Shown here piece by piece: positions 22,535 to 31,929 of a stretch of DNA of 64,000 bases (position 1 is its first letter; each line of letters begins with the position of its first letter). The translations under genes and the position numbers were made by a program. The notes beneath the pieces are model-generated. The model saw only the letters and a program-made list of their open reading frames with translations. It searched no databases and had not been told where the DNA came from. The stretch lies in NCBI GenBank assembly GCA_018907035.1, contig JACCIC010000052.1:310001-374000 (forward strand). Reading direction: 5' to 3'. This stretch comes from Sycobia sp. Sy_11 (lineage: Eukaryota; Arthropoda; Insecta; Hymenoptera; Epichrysomallidae).

Positions 22535-23375
22535 CTGATAATACTTTTTAATGTCCTTCTGGAATCTTTATCGATGCGACAAGGAGGTGCACTTCCTACT
22601 TCGAACCTCTTTCAACCACCATTTCCGTGGCATCAATTAACACGGGCTGAAAAAAAAACAGTAGACTGGCTGTAACGGAATTACCATGACACAGACTGGG
22701 AATATGGCGACATCCCTAATCATAGTCTGCAAAGCACATTGGACATTTGTTGTGCTGGAATGCAGAAAATATACGTGAAGGGTCGAGTGAAGAAGGAATG
22801 GGTATCAAACCTTCTACCGAATATATAAGTTTTCATACTTTTTTCATACTTTTCCATAGTTTTCTCATACTTTTTTATATTTTCATACTTTTTCATACTT
22901 TAATATTTTAATAATTTTTTCATAATTTTCATAATTTTTATAATTTTCATAATTTTTATTATTTTCATAATTTTTATAATTTTCATAATTTTTCATAATT
23001 TTCATAATTTTCATAATATTTCATAATTTTTCAAAATTTTCATAATTTTCATAATCTTCATAATTGTTCATAATTTTTATAATGTTCATAATTTTCATAA
23101 TTTTTCATAATATTCATAATATTCATAATTTTCATAATTGTTCATAATTTTCATAATTTTCATAGTTTTTCATAATGTTTTTTCTCTAATTTCAGAAATA
23201 TAACTGATGTCCAGGAGCTACAGTGTCCATCGCTGCAATCGCTACAGAGTGAAGAGCAATACGTGCTTTGTGGAAGCCATACGTTATGCACAAGGCAAGT
23301 ATCAATGTGTACAATCCGTAACGTAATGATTACGCGCACATGGTTAGAACATTATTTAAGTGCGTAGTATGGACG
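22535..23375 (+). pseudogene. Unrecognised gene fragment inside the Polinton, split by a minisatellite
   Basis: From about 22,535 a plus-strand frame reads GGALPTSNLFQPPFPWHQL, TRAEKKTVDWL, a TAA, then RNYHDTDWEYGDIPNHSLQ, DICCAGMQKIYVKGRVKKEW and VSNLLPNI before a stop at 22,828. After the TTTTCATAA minisatellite, a pyrimidine tract and CAG precede a second block reading ITDVQELQCPSLQSL, then a Cys/His-rich part (CGSHTLCTRQVSMCTIRN) and a short tail. The two blocks look like one protein of 150 or more residues, with the minisatellite acting as an insertion or intron. I do not recognise a named family. Function is unknown. It is convergent with the polymerase. Confidence 0.4.
22835..23190. 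repeat. TTTTCATAA-type minisatellite
   Basis: About 35 degenerate copies of a 9-11 base unit (TTTTCATAAT and variants, starting as TTTTCATACT) fill the stretch. It separates the two coding blocks of the unrecognised gene fragment and ends in a pyrimidine-rich tract before CAG. Confidence 0.8.
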
Positions 23376-23440
23376 GAACGAAACTGGTTAAACAAAATGT
23401 ATTTTAATGTAATCTTAAAAAAAAAATTTATATTAATAAA

Positions 23441-24000
23441 TGTTGGGATAAAGGACAATAATATAAGCAGAGCAAATATATAGCGAATTTAGATCTTTAT
23501 TAACAAGTCTGACTAATATGAACTATAAGATCGAACTGACCAGCGGCGAGACAGCGCTGAGCTGCCGAGCAGCGCTCACACATGCACACATATGCAGGTC
23601 CGTTAGTTTGACTAAGTGCGTGAAGTTAACGTCCCTTCATACCAACACTCTGTCTCGGTAGCATAGGCGCACTTACGTGGATCCATGCTCATCCATTCAT
23701 TCAAGAATTTTATTTAGCTTTATCTCAGACACACCGATACATGATTACATTACATATGTATACATATAGGCTGAAATAGTATAAGTGTGATGACAAAATT
23801 AATCAATTATTTAAATATATGCAAAGTGTATTAGAAAATGTTTCAATGTATTTTTTTATTTAACAAATAATAAATGATTTGCTTGTCTTGTTGAAATTCT
23901 TTAAATTTGATTTATGGAATAAGGGTAGGTCCTTGACAGAATAAATATATGTAATTTGTAAATGTTATCTATTTATTTATCCAATTTGTGTAAGTTACAT
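23441..24000 (-). repeat. 3' LTR-like segment of copia copy 2
   Basis: On the minus strand it starts TGTAACTTACAC directly after a purine tract (CTGGAGTGAGGGTGAAA) and ends CCTTTATCCCAACA. It matches copy 1 at 7052-7599 through blocks GTAAGTGCGC.TATGCTACCGAGA, GAGCGCTGCTCG, and GTTAATAAAGA. TG and CA termini and position fit a 3' LTR, but no equal copy is seen 5' of the element. Confidence 0.6.
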
Positions 24001-24084
24001 TTCACCCTCACTCCAGTTCTTTTCATTGTCATCAGAAAATTATAAGAGAACTTTAGTGATTGAAAATTTCGTTGGTCAGCCCAA

Positions 24085-24990
24085 CATATGTGTCTTGTTT
24101 TAACCGTTTTGTAAAGATATCCGCGAGCTGTTCCGCGGTTTTAACCCACTTTGTACATAGTTCCTATTCACGCATTCTTTAATGTAGTGTTCTTTTCTCT
24201 CAGTCATATGTCTAAGCCTACTGCTACCTTCAGTTTTGGCACATGCCTGAGCTGCCTGATTATCACAAAACAGTATAATCGGGAAGAGGTCCCTTTGAAA
24301 AATTACTCTAATTGAGTTGTGTATATATAGCAATTCCTGACAAGTGTTGCTCATGACAACGTACTCCGCCTGACATGTGGATAGAGCTCCACTTGGCTGT
24401 TTTCGAATCTTCCAGCCAATAGTATCTCCATAGAGTTTAATCACGTACTCGCACGTAGTTAGAGAGCCTTTGCAGTCGGAAAGGCTTGCGTCTGAATACG
24501 CGGTCAAATCATATCGCTTCCCTGTACAGTGTGTTCGGTATTGCGCGGTTTTCTTTCCCTGTTTCTTCTCGATTTTTTCTGTCGACATTCGTAGCATCAT
24601 TCTGAGTGATAGGGGTACCTACAGCCCTGGTGTTAGTGAATTCGAATCGTTTAATTAGACTTTCTATGAATTTAGTTTGCGACAATTTCATGGTATTATT
24701 TTTACGTCCCGATATGGATTCCTAAGAACTCCTTTGGCTCGTCAATTTTGAACTCTTTACCGAGATTATTTATCCTGTGATTGATTTCTCGACTACTATT
24801 TCCCATTATCAATATATTGTCTACATATAACAACAACGCTATTATACTATTTTCGTTGAATTTAGTAAATAGACAAGGGACTAAATCGCTGTTCGTAAAA
24901 CCGTGTTTATTTACAACTTCGTTGGACTTGATGTTCCATCTTTCAGGACTGATTTTAAGACCGTACAAAGATCGCTTAAGTTTTAAAATA
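24085..24990 (-). pseudogene. copia copy 2: partial reverse transcriptase and RNase H
   Basis: The RT remnant starts MYGLKISPERWNIKSNE and contains LLLYVDNILIM, where the catalytic YVDD has become YVDN. This would remove one of the two metal-binding aspartates. RNase H follows after a frameshift with TAYSDASLSDCKGSL, LSTCQAEYVVMSNTCQE and HYIKECVNR. It ends near 24,090. Confidence 0.8.
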
Positions 24991-24997
24991 TTAAGGC

Positions 24998-25930
24998 TTA
25001 GCTTTTATTCATGTCTTTTGCATGGTTAATCCTTCCAGGCTTTCTGGAGCCATTCTCATCATTCGGTCTCTTGGACCTACAATCTCTAGCCAGGTGATTA
25101 CCTGCTCTCTGGCATCTGTGACAGAATACTTTCCCAGGATTGGGACAGTTCTCGCTTATATTTACCAGATTTCGGTGCGTTTTCAAAAGTTCTAAACTTA
25201 TCTTCAAAGCAATTCCAGAAATCGGCTGCTTTCTCTTTATTCGGTACGTATTTTAATTTGTAAAGATCCTGTCTAGCCGCGACACGCGTGATTCTACATT
25301 CGAGCCTCTTATATTCTTCAAGTTTAGTTAGAATTTTGCGCAGTGATTTTATATCAACTATTCTTTGGTAATAAATTAAGTCAATGTGATTTATAATAAT
25401 TTCACGAGTTTTATGTTTATCGTTTTCAACTTTGCTTTCCAAATAACTTGTCATTTCGTCACAGTCTGTCTCTAGCACGTAATCTAATCTTTTCGTTTTT
25501 AACTCTGACATGAGATAATCTTTAAATATATCAAAACGCGTATCGACTGTGAGTTTATACTTCCTGGTCGTACCGCATGACTTCTAATCGTTCAGTGAGT
25601 ATGTCAATTTTATCCTCTTTCTGTTTTTCTTTGATTTTAGATTCGACCAGGTTGTTGACGGTTTTCTCAATATATTCAACGATTTGCAAATTATTGTTCG
25701 ATGTTCAATCAAAACTATCCGATTCGCGACTGTTCTGTTCCCTTTCGCGATTGCAGTAGAGTTTTTCTCGATTATCTGCTTCTTTTTCATTTGAGTCTAA
25801 CGCATCTGACTCCTTTTCAGGTTCAATGATAACCTGACTGCTTAGTCCCGATGTATCGTTATTCAAAACGCCTCTATGCGACTCATTGTCGCTTGATTTT
25901 ACTGTTTGTCGTCCATGGCGTCGTGACAAA
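24998..25930 (-). pseudogene. copia copy 2: Gag with zinc knuckle remnants
   Basis: The capsid-like core is read at 25,098-25,511 (RLECRITRVAARQDLYKLKY, DFWNCFEDKFRTFENAP). The zinc-knuckle part at 24,998-25,160 gives SENCPNPGKVFCHRCQRAG and NHLARDCRSKRPN. An acidic, Asn/Ser-rich linker at 25,584-25,929 corresponds to the linker between the N-terminal ORF and Gag in copy 1. Several frameshifts and stops are present. Confidence 0.75.
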
Positions 25931-26229
25931 CATTCAGATCTTACTGCATCTGACTCTCCTCTTTCTGTATGTAAATTTTGAAATAAAAATTTAATATTCT
26001 CATCATTTATACTTACATCATCCCAGTTTTCTTCCTCCTCATCGGGATTCGGGTCTACTCTCCCTTAAGATATTAAGGGAACCTTTCTGTAGGCCCCACA
26101 GGAGAATGGGTTTACCTGAGCCCATTTCTCCCGAATTATCATAGAATTTTCTGACCCTTCGCTATTTTCCCGCTCTTGGGCCACAGTTCTTCTTATTTCT
26201 TCGTAGTCGCGGTCGTGCGTGGGATCTTT

Positions 26230-26777
26230 TACAATTCCACGCTCTTGATCCTTGGCAACTCACGGACCTTTTGGTCCTTGATTGCAGCCAGATCTGAGGC
26301 GTGCAGACGTACGATCTCAAACAACTGAGCAGCCATACTTTGAACCAGCTCTCGGTTCGCTTCCTTCTGTAGCCGAAAGAATTTGGCTCTCTCTCGGGCA
26401 GCATCGATCTTGGCCTCAGTAACTCGGGCCTCATTCTTTCTCTCGATCTCCTCCAGAGCTTTCCACAAATCCTCCCGGGATACGGGGGCCTTGTATGAAC
26501 TCTTTGGGAATTCTTATCTCAATGTTTTGACACCTCGAGGTCACTCATTTAAGAGCACCTCTTTCTCTGTGGCGGTAAGTAAATGGCCCACTTGAATTAT
26601 CTTATCATCTGAGAAATACAAATAAACGAGCGAAGCGTCTGGTGTCGCTAGTGAAACGTACACCTTTCTCCCGTTCGTTAGCAGGTATAATCTTCTCTCA
26701 GACCATACTCGAAGGAGCACGTCCGAGATCGTACCTCCGGCCTCTTCGCCACCTAAATAATAAAGAACGTAGAGCAT
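26230..26777 (-). pseudogene. copia copy 2: N-terminal ORF upstream of Gag
   Basis: The minus-strand frame reads LGGEEAGGTISDVLLRVWSE, RRLYLLTNGRKVYVSLATPD and YLYFSDDKIIQVGHLLTATE, then a stop near 26,543. The second half (26,229-26,468) reads KALEEIERKNEARVTEAKID and RLHASDLAAIKDQKVRELP. It is the counterpart of 1676-2180 and keeps more of the C-terminal part. The candidate splice acceptor TTTATTATTTAG lies just upstream. Confidence 0.55.
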
Positions 26778-27200
26778 TAATGATGCGCATTATTATTTAT
26801 CGCGTTGATAATGATGTTGACTAGGGGTTTTCTTTATATAGATCTATTTGGCTCGCAATGAATCCGCCACGTTAAAGAAATATTTATCGCAGCCCATCTA
26901 CCTGCTCGTACCCTACCCGATCTCGCATGACTACTTAAAAGTGCGTACTGGTCCGCGTTGCTGCCACCAATAACATAACAAAGCTGTTAAAGGTCACGAA
27001 ACAAATCCTGTACAGGCCTGTACTTGTTTAGACAATGCGCGACACTAAGCGGCTATATACCTCCAAATCACCCGGAGCTTCCGAGAAAGTTTCAGTCAAT
27101 CGCAGGAGTGAGAAGACCGCTCGCGTGGTCACAGTGTATGGCCCAGGACCAGCCTTCCATACACTATGCAGCTATAGAATATATAGACGTGCATTAAACA

Positions 27201-27238
<38 letters not shown>

Positions 27239-27340
27239 GTCGGTGACCCACACTCTTGCAACATCAATCATCCCGACATTCATTGCACGCTTGCACCTGA
27301 ACGTCCGTCCGTTTCTTCGGAGTCGCCGGTCCGACGTGCG
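26778..27340 (-). other. copia copy 2 leader with 14-bp palindrome
   Basis: It contains GTACAGGCCTGTAC at 27,010-27,023, AACAGCTTTGTTATG, and GGTGGCAGCAACGCGGACC, all in register with the leader of copy 1. A CT array lies at 27,204-27,232. The upstream limit near 27,340 is set only by where visible similarity with copy 1 fades. Confidence 0.5.
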
Positions 27341-27499
27341 TAAACCACCCAATATCCACGTAGCTACCTAACAGAAAATTCGGGGATCCACCCGAGACCA
27401 TCGCCTCGGTTTAGAAAGTGCAACTGAGCCCATTCTTTCTATTTTTTTTTTTAAACAAGAAATTTTTCTCATTGGTGAAGGAACTCCGTTATCCTCTCC

Positions 27500-28770
27500 T
27501 TTTCTTTCCCTTTTCCACTCACACCTATGAAGTCAAAGGTAAGCGAATTATACTTATTGATGAGTCAACCTCCGTCAGTATATCAAGAGGCACATGCGTT
27601 TCCCTCTAATACAACTCATTTTTACTTTTCGAACATTCATCGTGATATACGGTAAGCGGATTATACTAATTGATTGGGGTTCACCTCGGTGGCACAAGCG
27701 TTCGTCTGTACTCGGGACCTCTCTCACGCTTCTTCCGAGAAGAGAGCCTCTTTCAAAATAGAACACTTATAGCCTGATTTTTCGCAGTCACTCCCTTTCC
27801 CATACGAAATGATATTATTCTCGGTCGAAATCCTGAAGATACAAAGCAAGAGAGTGACAAAGAAAAATATCTTGATTTCAGTACGCAGTATAGGGGCCAC
27901 CTGTTTTCTATCATGGTAGACGGTAGACATTCATCGCTTTGAACGGTAAGCGGATTATACTAATTGATGTGGGCCTATCTCAGTTGCACAAGCGTTCGTC
28001 TCTACTCGGACCCTGTCCCATGCTTTTTCCGAGAAGTGACCCTCGTTCAAAATAGAACACTTATACTCTGATTTTCCACAGTCACTCCCTTTTCCATAGC
28101 ATTGATATTATATACTTACCAAAATTGAGAGGATGCTAGGTGTGGGACCGACCAAGAAAAATAACTCGCATTCATTATACAGTATAGAGGCCACGTGTTT
28201 TCTATTACGATAGTCATTCATCACCATATACGGTAAGCGGATTATACTAATTAATGAGTTAACCTCGGTCAGTATATCAAGAGTCCCACGTGTTTGCCTC
28301 TAGTATGGCTCGCTTTTACCTTATGAAAATAGAACGTCGTTTATTATGTTTTTTCGAAATCTTGAAGATACAAATCGAGAGAGTGACAAAGAAAAATATC
28401 TTGGTTTCATCAAACAGTATAGGAGGCATGTATTTTCGATAACGAGAGACATTCATAACCATCAACCGTAAACGGATTATACTAATTCATTTGAGTCCAT
28501 CTCAGCTGCACAAGCGTTCGTCTCTCCTAGGGACCTCTATCATGCTTCTTCCCAGAAACGAACCTCTTTCAACGTAGAACATATACTTAAGTTTTCTAAC
28601 ACATACTTTCCGTTTTCTAATCGCAACGATATTATACGCATCCAAAGTTAAGCGAATACAAGGCGTGAGAAAAATCAAAGAAAAATACCTCGTTTTCCGT
28701 ATACAGTATAGGTGGCATGTGATTGCTATAACAATTCATAATTATCAATGGAGTTTTTCTTTTCTCATAT
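27500..28770. repeat. Tandem array of a ~285-bp unit next to the right Polinton end
   Basis: Units are anchored by GTAAGCGGATTATACTAATT, seen at 27,539, 27,652, 27,946, 28,233 and 28,468, with a decayed anchor near 28,735. Upstream of most anchors is a conserved block AGAAAAATA...CAGTATAGG.GGC.TG. Spacing is 113, 294, 287, 235 and about 267 bp. The variation comes from two unit types: one with TATATCAAGAG after the anchor, the other with CACAAGCGTTCGTCT. No coding potential was found. It lies between the nested copia and the right TIR. Confidence 0.7.
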
Positions 28771-28923
28771 ACATATCAAATTTTGATCGTGATGATGCAT
28801 GACTCTGCTCAAATATAATGAAAGGAAACGATTAAAAGAATCGATACCCATCTCCCTCTTTCTTTATCTATTATATTATAGCAGGAGTGGCGCCGTTTTC
28901 GGGGGAGGGGATACTTCCTCTAT

Positions 28924-29058
28924 GTGCTTATATGCATTCTACTGAATCTAAAATGCACTCACGTCTAAAGTGTGCTATGTTCCCAGCATGACCTAGTTAG
29001 GGGCTCAGCACATTTTTTAAGGGGGGAGGTGTGCTAGAATGCCTATAGCCTATATACT
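28924..29058 (-). repeat. Right terminal inverted repeat of the Polinton
   Basis: It is the reverse complement of the left repeat with a number of substitutions, ending TATATACT at 29,058. The AAGGGG at 29,059-29,064 is the right target duplication and is identical to the left one. Confidence 0.9.
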
Positions 29059-29064
29059 AAGGGG

Positions 29065-29675
29065 GAAAATAATTTTTCGAGAAATAATATACTACTGATA
29101 TTATCACACTCAAATGGCCTTAGTGACAATATTCAAGATATCTCACCTGAAGAATCAATTTGATTTTTCGGAGTCTGTGCAATACATCCCAATTTAACTA
29201 TATCAAGGAACTTTTTTTCACGCGTTGATGACTTTTTGATTTATAGAGTTGATTAAAAGGGGCTTAGTCGGATAATATGGTCGAAAATATCCCAGCAGTA
29301 TTTGTTATAAGACTGTATCTTGATGCCAAATGTAATAAAAAACTCCTTTTGTCTATTAATTAATTCAGTTTATTACTATTATTTTAACTAATAATAATAC
29401 ATTGGTAGATTTTTAATCAATAAACTAAAAATATTGATATATGTAAATCATTTCGTAGAAAAACAAAAACAAATGTTCATATATAAAAACAATATTTCTA
29501 TAAAATATTTCTATAAAAAATAAATTATGTAACGAACTTACAGCTCACAACAATGGACCATTAAAACCAATGGCTAAGTGCATTTTATATGTATCCTCAC
29601 AAATAACAGCATGTATACGAGTTTTTAGACTCTTAGTTTAGACAGAGATAATAAGCAGTTTATTATACGGCAGTA
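29065..29675. other. Remainder of the older target element and a dispersed direct repeat
   Basis: No gene is visible. About 29,430-29,617 is a direct repeat of about 7920-8113 (AACAATGGACCATTAAAACC against AACAATGGATCAATAAAACC). The right arm of the older inverted-repeat element begins at 29,676. Confidence 0.45.
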
Positions 29676-29727
29676 GTCTATCGATATTTCGTACTTTTGT
29701 TTCATTTTTTTGAACTAATTTTTTCTG

Positions 29728-31090
29728 GATTTTTTCTTATGTTTTTTTTTTAAACTGATTTGATTTTTATCACATTTTTGTTTGTTTTACAAATTTTTTT
29801 TCCCTAAATTTATGTTCAGTAATTTAATTTTTAAACGATTTTTTGTATTCGGTTTTATTTTTTTCTTTTAAAGAAAAATTTCATGGAAAATAAGTTTTAT
29901 ATATTCATCTCATCTATAATTTTTTATTCAATTTTTTCGAAAAACTTTTTTGTTATTAATTTCTATAATATTTATATATCAAGCGACTCAAAATTTATAC
30001 GTAATCTATCTATATAGAATTTTTACCAGCTTTTTATATAAATCTGACAAGTTTTTCGAAACAGCTCTGTATTCAATTACATATATTAAATAATATATAT
30101 TTAAGATTATAAACGATTTATTATAGGTTCTTTAAAATTGTATACTATAATTTTCAGAATAAAATAAATTATTACAGTTACTCTATAATATACATAAGTA
30201 ATCTAGATAATCTATTTTTAACAATTTCTTCAATAGATAATTCAGATTATGTCCACATCACTGTAATATTAGAAATAAATAAACAGAATCATTTCATTAT
30301 TAGTTTATACAGAAAATGACTCTATTCCTTAGACCAATCTTAACAATAAGTAACAATACAGTAACAATACAGAGTAGATTATAATAAATCTAAATGAAAA
30401 TTATCCTGTTTGAATGGAAGAAAACTAGGAATAATATATGTGATTTATGAATTATCATCTTTAATATGTAGTATCAAAGACATGGGTTGATAAATTATGT
30501 TAACATTAAAATCTACGTCATACTCATATTTTTTGAAAATATGTTTAAACTCGTGTCATTACTTATAATTATTTAAAATACTTATACATTTTTTTATTGC
30601 TAATGCATATTGTAGAAAATTCAAAATTTCAAATTCTATCCTATTGTAAAACGTTATACAATCTAAATCTTATATCTTGTACTTATAATTTAGAAAACGT
30701 ATAACTGTTAAAAATTACAAAGTTAAATTTTTGGTTTATAGTATTATTTATATTTTTAATATTTGAAACAATTAATGAATTTTCTCTTTCTGTTCCTACA
30801 ATATTATATAAGCATAAAGTATTAAAAATAAATTTTTTAAACTAATTATGGAATATCAATTTTAGCACAAAATCATAAGACTCAATTTGAAATTTCTATA
30901 ATGGCAAAAAGGAAAGTCTTGATTTTTTGCAGAATGAAAAATTCGTCTGCATTATGAAGCTGGCATTGGCGTTTGGATCGGAGTTGCTTTCTGATACTCG
31001 TGCGCATATTAGATATGTTTTGGCTTAGCCTCTGTATGATTTAAAGGAAAACAGCAATGTCGCATTGAACAGAAGGGTACTGCTATATCT
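29728..31090. other. AT-rich intergenic DNA upstream of the SMYD4-like gene
   Basis: The sequence is T- and A-rich with homopolymer runs. I see no conserved frame or repeat with a partner elsewhere in the window. Confidence 0.5.
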
Positions 31091-31379
31091 ATATATATTT
31101 ATTGCCTACGTCACAGGTCACAGCTTGTGACGTTGCAAATTCGCACACAAATTGATGCTGACGTAGCTGCGACGTCGCGTTGGCGCGTTAGTGTAGCAGT
31201 TGGGCCTATTGAGGGCGCACGTCCCCTGCATTCGAAATTCGTCGAGCCTTTCGTATATGGCATCGGCAATCTCTCCTTATTATATCTGTACTGACTATTG
31301 AATGTTTTTTCTCATTGTAATTAAAGTTTGTTTATTATTTTAAAAATTTGTTTCAAAACGGTATCATTAATTGTTAAAC
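31091..31379 (+). promoter_or_regulatory. Candidate promoter of the SMYD4-like gene with clustered CRE/ATF-like sites
   Basis: This ~290-bp GC-richer island lies just before the ATG at 31,380. It holds TACGTCA (31,107-31,113), TGACG (31,128-31,132), TGACGTA (31,159-31,165) and GACGTC (31,171-31,176) within 70 bp, plus GTTGGCGCG. These resemble cAMP-response/ATF elements. There is no clear TATA box close to the gene. Function is inferred from position and motif clustering only. Confidence 0.35.
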
Positions 31380-31888
31380 ATGGAAACATGGCATGAGATT
31401 CTCCGATTAATAGTTCGAGAAAATAAAACATTCAGATTACGTGATAATGACAGAAATGAATTCAAAGTAATGGAATATTTTATAAATAATGTAACTATAA
31501 AGTAAGATTTGTGTTCAAATGGATTATAATATTTAAAAGCTATGTATTTGATTAATTTGTTTTTAAATATATTGAATATGTTATAATTTTATATAATAAT
31601 TATAGGAGACAAATAATTTCATGGCTTCATAATATAAGACATAATGAGATTTCTCATAGAAAAAATGTTCAGAAATCTGAAGAGTTACGTAAACAGGGTA
31701 ATAAAGAATTTCAAAAAAGAAAATATGCTTTAAGTATTAAATATTATACATTAAGTTTACAATACGCTCCTTGGGAATGTGAAGATTTACCATTAGCTTT
31801 TGCTAATAGGTCTGCTGCATTTTTCTATTTAGAAAAATATGAGGTATTCTCAATGAATTTATTTATAAATTATTTATTAATACCAGTG

Positions 31889-31929
<41 letters not shown>

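Larger units (their letters stand above)
23441..27330 (-). mobile_element. Ty1/copia retrotransposon, copy 2 (internally deleted), nested in the Polinton
   Basis: This minus-strand relative of copia copy 1 has a leader (26,778-27,330), N-terminal ORF, Gag with zinc knuckles, then directly the second half of RT and RNase H, and a 3' LTR-like segment ending at 23,441 (TGTTGGGAT on the plus strand). Protease, integrase and the first part of RT are deleted at a junction near 25,000, so a span of about 2.2 kb relative to copy 1 is lost. The 3' edge is sharp. The 5' edge is approximate and no target duplication was confirmed. It must be younger than the Polinton because it interrupts it. Confidence 0.8.
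14223..29058 (-). mobile_element. Maverick/Polinton (adintovirus-like) element, decayed, with nested copia
   Basis: Both ends begin AGT (AGTAGTTAGGCTATA left, AGTATATAGGCTATA right in inverted sense) and form ~130-bp terminal inverted repeats. The six bases outside each end are identical, AAGGGG at 14,217-14,222 and 29,059-29,064, which is the 6-bp duplication expected of Polintons. Inside are capsid, protease, PLA2, ATPase and protein-primed polymerase remnants in a typical Polinton order. A copia copy of about 3.9 kb is inserted at 23,441-27,330, leaving an original length near 11 kb, short for a Polinton (usually 15-20 kb). No integrase was found. The strand given is that of most genes. 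Confidence 0.9.
14145..29727. repeat. Older inverted-repeat element split by the Polinton
   Basis: 14,145-14,199 and 29,676-29,727 are inverted copies sharing GAAATATCGATAGAC and the flanking AAAATTAGTT.AAAAAAA block. Removing the Polinton and one AAGGGG duplication leaves about 740 bp between and including these arms. This suggests that a short TIR element was already present and the Polinton landed roughly 70 bp inside its left edge. Confidence 0.45.

Noticed and set aside
22835..23190. TTTTCATAA array considered as a regulatory array or CRISPR
   Set aside because: Simple short-unit minisatellite without spacers.
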